64,000 nucleotides of DNA from Aeromicrobium sp. (GTDB lineage: Bacteria > Actinomycetota > Actinomycetes > Propionibacteriales > Nocardioidaceae). Positions 52,659-60,516 of the stretch are shown piece after piece. Location of the stretch: positions 62,001 to 126,000 of the forward strand of contig NZ_JAGLCD010000012.1 in the NCBI RefSeq assembly GCF_023146395.1. The letters run 5' to 3'. How positions within the stretch are numbered: position 1 is the stretch's first letter; every line of letters starts with the position of its first letter. Made by a program: the position numbers and the translations under genes. The notes below the pieces were generated by a model, which saw only the letters and a list, made by a program, of their open reading frames with translations, was not told the origin of the DNA and searched no databases.

Positions 52659-53915
52659 GTGAGTGTTCGACGGGTGGCCATGCTGTCGGCCCACACCTCA
52701 CCGCTCGCGCAGCCGGGTGACGGTGACGCCGGCGGCATGAACGTCTACGTCATGGAGCTCTCGCGCCGACTCGCCGCCCGCGGCGTCGAGGTCGAGATGT
52801 TCACCCGTGCGACCTCGCGCCACCAGGAGTCGTGGGCCCAGGTGGCCCCGGGCATCACGGTGCGTCACGTCGCCGCCGGTCCGTTCGAGGGCCTGCGCAA
52901 GGAGGACCTCCCGGCGCAGCAGTGCGCCTTCGTCCGCGACGTGCTGCGGGTCGAGGCCGAGCACGGTCCCGACTACTTCGACCTCGTGCACTCGCACTAC
53001 TGGTTGTCAGGCCAGGTCGGCACCGTGGTCCGCGACCGCTGGGGCCTGCCGCTGGTGCACTCGATGCACACCATGGCCAAGGTCAAGAACGCGCTGCTCG
53101 CCTCCGGCGACGCCCCCGAGCCCCTCGGACGGGTCCGCGGCGAGGAGGAGATCGTCCGCCTCGCCGACCGCCTCGTGGCCAACACCGACGACGAGCGGGC
53201 GCAGCTCATCGGCCTGTACGACGCCGATCCCGAGCGGGTCGACGTCGTGCACCCCGGCGTCGACCTCGACCGCTTCCGGGCGGGCCGTCGGGCCGAGGCC
53301 CGCCGCCGGCTCGGCATCGCCCCCGACGTCGCTCTGGTGCTCTTCGCCGGCCGGATCCAACCGCTCAAGGCGCCCGACCTCGTCGTGCGGGCGGCCGCCC
53401 GACTGCTCGCCGACGACCCGGGCCTGCGCTCGCGTCTGCAGGTCGCCGTCGTGGGTGGTGCCTCCGGGTCCGGGCTCGAGCGCCCCACCTCGCTCGCCGA
53501 TCTCACCGACCGGCTGGGGCTGACCGATGTCGTGTCGTTCGTGCCCACGGTGCCCCAGGCCGAGCTCGCCGACTGGTACGCCGCGGCCACGGTGGTGTGC
53601 GTGCCGTCGCACAACGAGTCGTTCGGTCTCGTCGCGATCGAGGCCCAGGCGTGTGGCACCCCGGTCGTGGCGGCGCGGGTCGGGGGACTCCCCACCGCGG
53701 TGGCCGACGGTGTCAGCGGGGTCCTCGTCGATCGTCAGGACCCGGCCGCCTACGCGGCCGCCCTGCGGCCGTTCGTGCTGGATCCGGGCCTGCGCGACGC
53801 GATGGGGGCCAAGGCCGTCCTGCACGCCGAGGGCTTCAGCTGGGACATGACCGCCGAGAGCACCCTCGCGTCCTACGCCGCCGCCAGCCAAGGAGTCGTC
53901 CGTGTCCCCAGCTGA
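52659..53915 (+). CDS. mshA: D-inositol-3-phosphate glycosyltransferase MshA
   Basis: First enzyme of mycothiol synthesis, transferring GlcNAc from UDP-GlcNAc to 1L-inositol-1-phosphate. 418 aa, GT-B fold (GT4). The signatures are close to mycobacterial Msh[78 protein letters not shown] and the nucleotide-sugar site [26 protein letters not shown]. The GTG at 52659 gives the family N-terminus. ybjN overlaps its 3' end by 14 bases, as in many actinobacteria. Confidence 0.93.
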   Translation: MSVRRVAMLSAHTSPLAQPGDGDAGGMNVYVMELSRRLAARGVEVEMFTRATSRHQESWAQVAPGITVRHVAAGPFEGLRKEDLPAQQCAFVRDVLRVEAEHGPDYFDLVHSHYWLSGQVGTVVRDRWGLPLVHSMHTMAKVKNALLASGDAPEPLGRVRGEEEIVRLADRLVANTDDERAQLIGLYDADPERVDVVHPGVDLDRFRAGRRAEARRRLGIAPDVALVLFAGRIQPLKAPDLVVRAAARLLADDPGLRSRLQVAVVGGASGSGLERPTSLADLTDRLGLTDVVSFVPTVPQAELADWYAAATVVCVPSHNESFGLVAIEAQACGTPVVAARVGGLPTAVADGVSGVLVDRQDPAAYAAALRPFVLDPGLRDAMGAKAVLHAEGFSWDMTAESTLASYAAASQGVVRVPS

Positions 53916-54405
53916 TCCGTCACCGCGCGAGGTCATCCTCCACGCGCTCACCGAGGCCGAGCTCGATCACACCGAGCACTCGCCCGGGGTGTTCGACGTC
54001 GACCTGCCAGGTGAGCGCAAGCTCACGACCTCCGTCCGGCTCGAGGTCGGACGCCACTCGCTCGGCATCCACGCCTTCGTCGCGCGGCGTCCGGACGAGA
54101 ACCACGAGGGCGTCTACCGGTGGCTCCTGGAGCGCAACCTCAAGCTGTTCGGGGTGGCCTTCGCCGTCGACGCCGCGGGTGACATCTACCTCGACGGCCG
54201 GCTGCCGCTGCACGCCGTGACGCCCGACGAGATCGACCGGCTGCTCGGCGCGGTCCTGACCTACGCCGACGAGTCGTTCAACGTGATCCTCGAGCTCGGC
54301 TTCGCCTCGTCGATCCGCAAGGAGTGGGCGTGGCGCGAGTCGCGCGGCGAGTCGACCCGCAATCTCGAGGCGTTCACGCACCTGCGGCCCGACAGCAGCA
54401 GCTGA
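53902..54405 (+). CDS. YbjN-domain protein
   Basis: 167 aa of the YbjN family (type III secretion chaperone-like fold). [49 protein letters not shown] and [22 protein letters not shown] are characteristic. The exact role is unknown; the linkage mshA-ybjN-gpm is conserved in actinobacteria, as in Mycobacterium tuberculosis. The GTG start has AAGGAG upstream, inside the mshA end. Confidence 0.82.
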   Translation: MSPADPSPREVILHALTEAELDHTEHSPGVFDVDLPGERKLTTSVRLEVGRHSLGIHAFVARRPDENHEGVYRWLLERNLKLFGVAFAVDAAGDIYLDGRLPLHAVTPDEIDRLLGAVLTYADESFNVILELGFASSIRKEWAWRESRGESTRNLEAFTHLRPDSSS

Positions 54406-54466
54406 CCGACGCCGGCGTCGCTCGGGGCAGGCTCCCGCCACGACCCGCGTGACCGGCGTGACTCGC

Positions 54467-55069
54467 TCAGCCGTGCACGGCGCCGTTCGTCAGCACCGCC
54501 TGCACGAACTCACGGGCGTAGCCCTGCTCGCGCAGGTCCTTGAAACCGTTCTGCGTGAACCGGTTGACGCGCTCCCGGCTGACCGTGCAGCGCACCGGGC
54601 CCATGGGTCCGTTCAGCTCGACGTCGCCCTTGGGCGCGAGCGCGCTGAGCTGCCGGATCCGCAGGTGCGTGCACGGCACCTGCCAGTCGGGGGCGTCGGC
54701 ACCGTCGCGCGTGAAGGCCAACCGGCCACCGACGAGGTCGATCCGGCCGAACGTCGCGTTGAGCGAGCCACCCATCGCGCCCAGGAAGCCGCCGCCGGGG
54801 ATCATGGCGTCCCACGTGCCGTCGACCGCCCCAGGTCGTGGGGGTGGCGCGACCGAGCCGTCCGGGGCGGGGCCGGGGCCCACGGGAGGCCGTGGTCCGA
54901 GGTCGGGCCGCGTCCGCCGCGTCGCCGAGAGCGTGAAGACCGTGACGAGCAGCACGATGAGGGCCGACGCCCCCAGGGCGACGAGCACCACGACCCCCGT
55001 CACCGGTCGACCTCGTCCACGGGCCCATTCTCCCAGGCCGCTCGCGGCCCGCGCGGCGCGTGGCGTCAC
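54467..55069 (-). CDS. Hypothetical single-pass membrane protein
   Basis: 200 aa from the GTG at 55069; a GTG at 55003, closer to the helix and preceded by GAGG, is a good alternative start. One hydrophobic helix (VTGVVVLVALGASALIVLLVTVFTL), a Pro/Arg-rich linker (about residues 50-80), then a C-terminal globular region with LNATFGRIDLVGGRLAFTRDGADAPDWQVPCTHLRIRQL and the tail EFVQAVLTNGAVHG. I do not recognise the family. Divergent from the DsbA-fold gene. Confidence 0.65.
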   Translation of the reverse strand: MTPRAARAASGLGEWARGRGRPVTGVVVLVALGASALIVLLVTVFTLSATRRTRPDLGPRPPVGPGPAPDGSVAPPPRPGAVDGTWDAMIPGGGFLGAMGGSLNATFGRIDLVGGRLAFTRDGADAPDWQVPCTHLRIRQLSALAPKGDVELNGPMGPVRCTVSRERVNRFTQNGFKDLREQGYAREFVQAVLTNGAVHG

Positions 55070-55079
55070 GCCCCGCCGG

Positions 55080-55085
55080 TAGCGT
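55080..55085 (+). promoter_or_regulatory. Leaderless-type -10 box (TAGCGT)
   Basis: TAGCGT lies 7 bases before the ATG at 55093 and supports that start. Confidence 0.5.
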
Positions 55086-55092
55086 GGGACCC

Positions 55093-55773
55093 ATGAAGGC
55101 CACGCTGTTCGTCGATGTCACCGACCCGTGGTCGTTCATCGGCGCCACGCGGTTCACCCGGGCGGCGGCGACCTACACGATCCTGACCGGTGAGCCCGTC
55201 CGCACGACGCTGCGGGCGCACCTGCTCGAGCCGGACGTCGTGTCCCAGGGTCGTCCGCTCATGACGGCGCTGGCCGAGCGGCTCGGCGGCGCCGACAAGG
55301 CCGAGCTCATGAACATCCGGGTCACCGGAGCGGCACGCATCACCGGGATCGACCTGAACTTCGAGGACGCCGTCGAGGCGAACTCCTTCGACGCCTGGCG
55401 CCTGCTCACATGGGCCGACGAGGCCGGACCCGGCGTGCAGTACGACCTGGCCCAGCAGCTCTGGCGGGCCCACCTGCTCGAGGGAGCCGACATCGCCGAC
55501 CACCTCGTGCTGGCCACGCGGGCCGCGCTGGTGGGCCTGGACCTCGAGACCGCGGAGGCGCTCCTGGCGAGCACCGAGTACGCCGACGCGGTCCACGCCC
55601 AGCACGCCGCCTCGCTCGAGATCGGTGCGCTCGACGTGGGATTCGACCAGCTCCCGGCCATCGTCGTCGACGACGAGTGGTCGCTCTCGGGCGTGTACTC
55701 CCAGCACGACTACGTGCAGTCGCTCGAGAAGGTCCGCAACGAGCGTGGCGAGCCCTGGCCGGAGAACCGCTAG
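55093..55773 (+). CDS. DsbA-fold (FrnE/GST-kappa-like) protein lacking the CxxC motif
   Basis: 226 aa with the thioredoxin-plus-helical-insertion layout of the DSBA/FrnE family. Where FrnE proteins have DVxCPWCxIG, this one reads DVTDPWSFIG (residues 8-17), so both redox cysteines are replaced by Asp11 and Ser14. A serine there is reminiscent of kappa-class GST. The cis-proline region FDQLPAIVVDDEWSLSGVYSQ is present. It cannot be a classical disulfide oxidoreductase; a thiol-conjugate role (mycothiol, given nearby mshA) is only a suggestion. Confidence 0.75.
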   Translation: MKATLFVDVTDPWSFIGATRFTRAAATYTILTGEPVRTTLRAHLLEPDVVSQGRPLMTALAERLGGADKAELMNIRVTGAARITGIDLNFEDAVEANSFDAWRLLTWADEAGPGVQYDLAQQLWRAHLLEGADIADHLVLATRAALVGLDLETAEALLASTEYADAVHAQHAASLEIGALDVGFDQLPAIVVDDEWSLSGVYSQHDYVQSLEKVRNERGEPWPENR

Positions 55774-55787
55774 ACCTTCCGGATCGG

Positions 55788-55793
55788 TAGGCT
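55788..55793 (+). promoter_or_regulatory. Leaderless-type -10 box (TAGGCT) of gpmA
   Basis: TAGGCT lies 7 bases before the gpmA ATG at 55801. Confidence 0.5.
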
Positions 55794-55800
55794 CGCGGTC

Positions 55801-56547
55801 ATGACTTACACGCTCGTCCTGCTGCGCCACGGGCACAGCGAGTGGAACGCCAAGAACCTGTTCACCGGTTGGGTCGACGTCGACCTCAACGAGCAGGGCG
55901 TCGAGGAGGCGGGCCGCGGTGCCACGCTCCTGGCCGATGCGGGTCTCGCGCCGGACGTGTCGCACACGTCGCTGCTGCGCCGGGCCATCCGGACCTCGCA
56001 GATCGTCCTGGACGGCATCGACCGGCACTGGATCCCGGTCAAGCGCTCCTGGCGGCTCAACGAGCGTCACTACGGCGCGCTCCAGGGCAAGGACAAGAAG
56101 GCCACGCTGGAGGAGTTCGGCGAGGAGCAGTTCATGACGTGGCGCCGGTCGTACACGACCCCGCCGCCGCCCCTGGCCGACGACTCGGAGTTCAGCCAGG
56201 CCGAGGACCCGCGCTACGCCGCGCTGCCGGACGAGCTCCTGCCGCGTACCGAGTGCCTGGCCGACGTGCTCGACCGGATGCTGCCCTACTGGTACGACGA
56301 GATCGTGCCGGACCTGCTCGACGGCCGCACGGTGCTCGTCACGGCGCACGGCAACTCCTTGCGGGCGCTCGTCAAGCACCTCGACGGGCTCGGCGAGGAC
56401 GAGGTCGTGGGTCTCAACATCCCCACGGGCATCCCGCTGGTCTACGAGCTCGACGCCGACCTGCGCCCCACGGTGCCCGGTGGCACCTACCTCGACCCCT
56501 CCGCCGCGGAGGCCGCCATCGCCGCCGTCGCCAACCAGGGCCGCTAG
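55801..56547 (+). CDS. gpmA: 2,3-bisphosphoglycerate-dependent phosphoglycerate mutase
   Basis: Glycolytic interconversion of 3- and 2-phosphoglycerate. 248 aa. [23 protein letters not shown] contains the phosphohistidine His10; [42 protein letters not shown] and [17 protein letters not shown] (second catalytic His) follow. This is the dPGM type. Synteny with mshA-ybjN and senX3-regX3 matches mycobacteria. A 22-bp-unit repeat begins 3 bases after the stop. Confidence 0.95.
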   Translation: MTYTLVLLRHGHSEWNAKNLFTGWVDVDLNEQGVEEAGRGATLLADAGLAPDVSHTSLLRRAIRTSQIVLDGIDRHWIPVKRSWRLNERHYGALQGKDKKATLEEFGEEQFMTWRRSYTTPPPPLADDSEFSQAEDPRYAALPDELLPRTECLADVLDRMLPYWYDEIVPDLLDGRTVLVTAHGNSLRALVKHLDGLGEDEVVGLNIPTGIPLVYELDADLRPTVPGGTYLDPSAAEAAIAAVANQGR

Positions 56548-56549
56548 TA

Positions 56550-56614
56550 CCGCTCGCGAGAGAGTTTGTTGGTGGTCACGAGAGACTTCGTTGGTGGTCA
56601 CGAGAGACTTCGTG
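56550..56614. repeat. 22-bp-unit repeat element, half form (copy A4)
   Basis: Left-hand orientation only: the terminal arm CCGCTCGCGAGAGAGTTTGT followed by two 22-base units of form GGTCACGAGAGACTTCGTTG. It begins 3 bases after the gpmA stop and ends about 25 bases before the start of the tandem TfoX-N gene, so this copy is not between convergent genes. Confidence 0.85.
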
Positions 56615-56638
56615 CGTGATCGGCGCCAGGATTGAGCC

Positions 56639-57112
56639 ATGGCCAGCGACCCGGAGCTCGTGGAGCGTCTGCGTGAGTGGTTCGCCGAACGCGGCGTGAC
56701 CGACGAACGACGCATGTTCGGCGGGCACGCCTTTCTCGACGCGGGCCGCATGACCGCCTGCGCGAACTCGCGAGGTGAGCTCATGGTGCGCTGCGACCCG
56801 GACACCACCGACCAGCTGGCCGCAGAGCCCGGTGTCGTCCAGACCGAGATGCGGGGCCGCCCGATGAAGGGCTGGCTCGACATCGAACCGGCAGCGGTCA
56901 CCGACGACGTCGATCTCGCTCGTTGGCTGTCCCTGGCCCTCACCTACGCCCGGAGCCTCCCCCGACCTAAGGGCCCGCGCGGATCCATGGGCCGAGCGAA
57001 GCGAGGCAGGCGCCCGGGCGAAGCCCGGCAGCGACGAGGAACGAGTCGCTGGACGAGCGAAGCGAGGCGCCCTACCCGTCCAGCTTGTAGCCGAGGCCGC
57101 GCACGGTCGTGA
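56639..57112 (+). CDS. TfoX-N-domain protein with a repeat-derived C-terminus
   Basis: 157 aa. Residues 1-105 form a TfoX/Sxy N-terminal domain (ERGVTDERRMFGGHAFL; GELMVRCDPDTTDQL; MRGRPMKGWLDI). TfoX regulates competence in proteobacteria, but stand-alone N-domains in actinobacteria have no known role. The last 45 residues are Arg/Gly/Ser-rich and come from GGCCGAGCGAAGCGAGGC-type repeat DNA (56990-57070); the frame then overlaps the convergent regX3 3' end by 41 bases. The original stop was probably lost to the repeat. Confidence 0.72.
   Translation: MASDPELVERLREWFAERGVTDERRMFGGHAFLDAGRMTACANSRGELMVRCDPDTTDQLAAEPGVVQTEMRGRPMKGWLDIEPAAVTDDVDLARWLSLALTYARSLPRPKGPRGSMGRAKRGRRPGEARQRRGTSRWTSEARRPTRPACSRGRARS
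56990..57070. repeat. GAGCGAAGCGAGGC repeat (CTTCGC family)
   Basis: GGCCGAGCGAAGCGAGGC at 56990-57007 and GACGAGCGAAGCGAGGCGCC at 57052-57071, with GCCCGGGCGAAGCCCGGC between. It is the reverse complement of the motif in the nuoD-nuoE insert. Confidence 0.6.
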
Positions 57113-57752
57113 GGGTGACGGGGTTGGCCGGATCGTGCTCGATCTTGGCGCGCAGCCGCTTGACGTGGACGTCGAGAGTCTTGGTGTCGCCCACGTAGTC
57201 GGCCCCCCACACCCGGTCGATCAGCTGCCCGCGGGTCAGCACGCGCCCGGGGTTGCGCAGGAAGAACTCGAGCAGCTCGAACTCCTTGAGCGGCAGCCGC
57301 ACCTCGGTGCCGTCGACGCTCACGAGGTGACGGTCGACGTCCATGCGGATGCGGCCCACCTCCAGGGAGGCGGTGTCGTCGATCTCGTCGACCGTGCCGC
57401 GGCGCAGCACGGCGCGGATGCGGGCCACGAGCTCGCGCGGCGAGTACGGCTTGGTGACGTAGTCGTCGGCGCCCAGCTCCAGACCCACGACCTTGTCGAC
57501 CTCGGTGTCCTTGGCGCTGACCATGATGATCGGCACCGACGAGGACTGGCGGATCTGTCGGCACACCTCGGTGCCCGAGAGCCCGGGCAGCATCAGGTCG
57601 AGCAGCACGATGTCGGCGCCGTTGCGGTCGAACTCCAGCAGCGCGTCGGGACCCGTCTCGGCGACGGCCACGTCGAAGCCCTCCTTGCGGAGCACGTAGG
57701 AGAGGGCCTCGCTGTAGCTGGTCTCGTCCTCGACCACCAGAACCTTGGTCAC
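57072..57752 (-). CDS. regX3: Phosphate-responsive response regulator RegX3/PhoP
   Basis: OmpR-family regulator, 226 aa. The receiver domain has acidic pocket VVEDE, phosphoacceptor Asp52 in LLDLMLPG and Lys101 in VTKPYSPREL. The winged-helix C-terminal domain contains VRLPLKEFELLEFFLRNPGRVLTRGQLIDRVWG. Paired with senX3 and adjacent to phoU and gpmA, it matches RegX3 of mycobacteria (PhoP of Streptomyces), which controls phosphate uptake. The GTG start directly abuts the senX3 stop. GTTCAC repeats upstream of senX3 are probable targets. Confidence 0.92.
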   Translation of the reverse strand: MTKVLVVEDETSYSEALSYVLRKEGFDVAVAETGPDALLEFDRNGADIVLLDLMLPGLSGTEVCRQIRQSSSVPIIMVSAKDTEVDKVVGLELGADDYVTKPYSPRELVARIRAVLRRGTVDEIDDTASLEVGRIRMDVDRHLVSVDGTEVRLPLKEFELLEFFLRNPGRVLTRGQLIDRVWGADYVGDTKTLDVHVKRLRAKIEHDPANPVTLTTVRGLGYKLDG

Positions 57753-58889
57753 TTACTTCTCCTCATCGACTTCGGGATCGAAGGCCGGGAGCACCAACGT
57801 GAACGTCGAACCGAGTCCCGGTTCGCTCCAGACCTCGACCGAGCCACCGTTGCTGGCGGCCACGTGCTTGACGATGGACAGGCCGAGGCCCGTCCCTCCG
57901 GTCGACCGCGCCCGTGCGGGATCGACCCGGTAGAACCGCTCGAAGATCCGCTCGAGCTCGGAGGCGGGGATTCCCACGCCGTTGTCCGACACCGTGATCT
58001 TGACGTCGTCGTCGACCCGCTTGGCCGTGACGGCGACCCGTGACTCCTCGGGGGAGTAGGTCACGGCGTTCTCGACCAGGTTGCTGACCGCGGCGTGCAG
58101 CTGGGCGCGGTCGCCGAGGACGTAGAGGTCGCCGTCGACCGTCGAGCGCAGGTCGATCTGCTTGGCCTCGGCCTCGGTCAGCGAGTGCTCACAGGCCTCG
58201 GCGACGAGCTCGCCCACCTTCATCGTGACGGCGTCCTCGCTGAGGGTGTCGGCCTGCAGCCGGGACAGGTCGATGATCTGCTGCACCAGGCGGGTGAGGC
58301 GGTCGGCCTCGTCGGACATGCGGGCCGAGAAGTGGGCGACGGCCTCGGGGTCGTCGGTCGCCTCCGCCACGGCCTCGGCGAGGAGCTTGATCGCGCCGAT
58401 CGGAGTCTTGAGCTCGTGACTGACGTTGGCGACGAAGTCGCGCCGGATCATGTCGAGCCGCTGGGCGGCGGTGCGGTCCTCGGCCAGCACCAGCACGAGG
58501 CGGGACGTGAGCGGCGCGATGCGGACGTGCACCTGGAGCGGTGCCGAGCGCCGGATCGGCACCTCGACGTCGGCATCGCGGATCTGACCGTCGCGTCGCA
58601 CCTGACGCACGAGCGCGAGCAGCTCCTCAGGATGCAGATGACCGTCGCGGACGATGCCGAGCGCCACAGCCGGTGCGGAGGCGTGGTCGACCCGGTCGTC
58701 GACGTCGACGATGACGGCCGAGGAGGACAGCACGCGCAGCACCGCCTCGGCGCCGCTCGGCACCAGGGGTGCCTCGACGACCTCCGGTTCCTCGCGTCGT
58801 CGTTCGTCGAACCTCCAGATGAAGGTGATCGCGGCCCCGAGCACGAGTCCGGCGGCGCCGGACAGCACCCAGGCGACTTCTGTGTCCAC
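57753..58889 (-). CDS. senX3: Sensor histidine kinase SenX3/PhoR
   Basis: Membrane sensor of the phosphate two-component system, 378 aa. One N-terminal helix (AWVLSGAAGLVLGAAITFIWRF), a PAS-like linker (about residues 45-145), H-box FVANVSHELKTPIG with His158, N-box NLVENAVTYSPEE, G1 DNGVGIPASELERIFERFYR and G2 GGTGLGLSIVKHV. The GTG at 58889 has a TACGAT box 7 bases upstream. It heads the senX3-regX3 operon, divergent from phoU. Confidence 0.92.
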   Translation of the reverse strand: MDTEVAWVLSGAAGLVLGAAITFIWRFDERRREEPEVVEAPLVPSGAEAVLRVLSSSAVIVDVDDRVDHASAPAVALGIVRDGHLHPEELLALVRQVRRDGQIRDADVEVPIRRSAPLQVHVRIAPLTSRLVLVLAEDRTAAQRLDMIRRDFVANVSHELKTPIGAIKLLAEAVAEATDDPEAVAHFSARMSDEADRLTRLVQQIIDLSRLQADTLSEDAVTMKVGELVAEACEHSLTEAEAKQIDLRSTVDGDLYVLGDRAQLHAAVSNLVENAVTYSPEESRVAVTAKRVDDDVKITVSDNGVGIPASELERIFERFYRVDPARARSTGGTGLGLSIVKHVAASNGGSVEVWSEPGLGSTFTLVLPAFDPEVDEEK

Positions 58890-58896
58890 AAGCGCG

Positions 58897-58902
58897 ATCG
58901 TA
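58897..58902 (-). promoter_or_regulatory. Leaderless-type -10 box (TACGAT) of senX3
   Basis: On the minus strand TACGAT lies 7 bases before the senX3 GTG at 58889. Confidence 0.5.
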
Positions 58903-58909
58903 CGGTGCC

Positions 58910-59001
58910 GTTCACCTCAAGATCGCTTGCCGACCCCTGTCATCGCGGGTCTTTCGGCGGCCGTTCACGTCTCGTTCACCGGGGGTCGCTCCTCGTTCAC
59001 C
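58910..59001. promoter_or_regulatory. PHO-box-like GTTCAC repeats between senX3 and phoU
   Basis: GTTCACC at 58910, GTTCACG at 58963, GTTCACC at 58974 and GTTCACC at 58995, with a degenerate GTCGCTC at 58985. The last four are spaced 10-11 bases, one helical turn, as in actinobacterial PHO boxes bound by PhoP/RegX3. The cluster sits just upstream of the phoU -10 box, consistent with activation of phoU under phosphate limitation and possible autoregulation of senX3-regX3. Confidence 0.65.
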
Positions 59002-59010
59002 GCATCGGAC

Positions 59011-59016
59011 TAGCCT
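59011..59016 (+). promoter_or_regulatory. Leaderless-type -10 box (TAGCCT) of phoU
   Basis: TAGCCT lies 7 bases before the phoU ATG at 59024 and 10 bases after the last GTTCACC repeat ends. Confidence 0.55.
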
Positions 59017-59023
59017 CAGGGTC

Positions 59024-59674
59024 ATGCGTGATCTCTACTACGAGCAGCTCGACGCGATCGTCGACGACATGGTGACCCTCACGGGCTCCGTGCGTCGCGC
59101 CGTCGCCGCTGCCACCGCCGCCCTCCTCAACGCCGACGCACCGCTTGCCGAGCAGGTCATCGACGGCGACAAGGTCATCGACGAGACCATCGAGGGCATC
59201 GAGGAGCGCGCGCTCCTGCTCCTCGCCACCCAGCAGCCGGTCGCCACCGACCTGCGCCAGCTCGTCGCGACCTTGCGCATGCTCACCGATCTGGAGCGCA
59301 TGGGCGACCTGTCGGTCCACGTGGCCAAGGTCGCCCGCCTGCGCATGCCGGAGGTCGCCGTCCCGACCAGCCTGCAGCCCACCATCATGGCGATGGCCTC
59401 CGTGGCCGACCAGATGATCCACGCCGCATCGCGCATCGTGGCGAACCGCGACCTGGTGGCCGCCGAGAAGCTCGAGGACACCGACGACGAGATGGACAAG
59501 CTCCGCAAGGAGCTCTTCCGCGTGCTCCTCGGCGACAGCTGGGACCACGGGGTGGAGCCGGCGATCGACCTGGCGCTGCTCGGGCGCTACTACGAGCGCA
59601 TCGGCGACCACGCGGTCTCGATGGCGCGCCGCGTCGTCTACCTGGTCACCGGTGAGGTCCCCTCGCACGAGTGA
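59024..59674 (+). CDS. phoU: Phosphate signalling complex protein PhoU
   Basis: Negative modulator linking the Pst transporter to SenX3-RegX3. 216 aa with two three-helix PhoU domains and the metal-binding E/D motifs, for example VIDGDKVIDETIEGIEERALLLLATQQPVATDLRQLVATLRMLTDLERMGDLSVHVAK and its partner RYYERIGDHAVSMARRVVYLVTGE. pstSCAB is not in the window. A perfect hairpin terminator follows. Confidence 0.93.
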   Translation: MRDLYYEQLDAIVDDMVTLTGSVRRAVAAATAALLNADAPLAEQVIDGDKVIDETIEGIEERALLLLATQQPVATDLRQLVATLRMLTDLERMGDLSVHVAKVARLRMPEVAVPTSLQPTIMAMASVADQMIHAASRIVANRDLVAAEKLEDTDDEMDKLRKELFRVLLGDSWDHGVEPAIDLALLGRYYERIGDHAVSMARRVVYLVTGEVPSHE

Positions 59675-59688
59675 TCACCCGCCGATCG

Positions 59689-59732
59689 AACGACGACGGG
59701 CCCCCACCACGCGGTGGGGGCCCGTCGTCGTT
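59689..59732. terminator. Perfect 20-bp stem terminator after phoU
   Basis: AACGACGACGGGCCCCCACC pairs perfectly with GGTGGGGGCCCGTCGTCGTT around the loop ACGC. The A-tract and T-tract ends serve both directions, between convergent phoU and the lipoprotein gene. Confidence 0.85.
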
Positions 59733-59747
59733 GCGGGGAGCGTCACG

Positions 59748-60353
59748 TCAGTGCGACGAGGAGCCCTCCCGCTCGGCGTTCTTCTGGGTCGCCTCGAAGC
59801 CGGGCTGCTTGAGGTTGCCGCCCGGGTCGGCGCCCGGCGGCAGTGCGACGTCGGCGTAGACCGACGTCCGCGTGACCGACGGGATGCGGATCTCGACGTC
59901 GTCGGCGCCGTTGAAGGTCAGCGTCAAGGTGTAGTACAGGCCGATGAGGTCGATGCCGGAGGTCGTGTAGACCTTGCTCGGCGACTGGCGGGCCGCCTCC
60001 TCGGTCTGGCCGAGCGTGCGGGCCTGGCCGGGAACGATCTCGAGATCCTCGGAGTCGGTGCTCACCAGCTCGAGCTCGTTGCCCTCGCCGTCGACGAGGG
60101 TGGCCGAGGTGAGGCGCTGGTCGCTGTCGGTCTTGTTGACCAGGGTGGCCGAGAGGGTCGCGGCGCCGTTGGTGCTCACCACGAGCAGGGCGTTCAGGAC
60201 CTGGATGTCGGCCTCCCGGTCGTCGGCGCCCACGGCCGCCTGGTACTGCTGGTTCGTCTGGGCGTTGAAGCTGGTGCCGCAGGCGCCGGTGGACAGCACG
60301 GCGGCCACGACAGCGGTCGCAACGAGAGTTCGGCGGTGGCGGGGCAGACGCAC
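59748..60353 (-). CDS. Hypothetical lipoprotein
   Basis: 201 aa from the GTG at 60353. The basic N-terminus, hydrophobic core and lipobox STGAC form a lipoprotein signal. The mature part is a beta-rich domain (VLNALLVVSTNGAATLSATLVNKTDSDQRLTSATLVDGEGN) typical of extracytoplasmic Ig-like or copper-chaperone-like folds in actinobacteria, with no clear metal motif. Function unknown. Divergent from carD; an earlier in-frame ATG would add an Arg/Pro-rich stretch incompatible with a signal. Confidence 0.75.
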   Translation of the reverse strand: MRLPRHRRTLVATAVVAAVLSTGACGTSFNAQTNQQYQAAVGADDREADIQVLNALLVVSTNGAATLSATLVNKTDSDQRLTSATLVDGEGNELELVSTDSEDLEIVPGQARTLGQTEEAARQSPSKVYTTSGIDLIGLYYTLTLTFNGADDVEIRIPSVTRTSVYADVALPPGADPGGNLKQPGFEATQKNAEREGSSSH

Positions 60354-60516
60354 GGCGAGGGCCTTTCGCGGGGGGCGGGCAACGGGGCCGATCCTATCCA
60401 ATTCCGGCATCCGGCCACGCACCGACCGGCGATCGTCGCCGTCGGCATGAAAAACGGCCAAGAAGGGCCTGAGTTCCGCGTGGTAAACTGGGCTTTCTAG
60501 GAAAGGTGCTTTCTCT

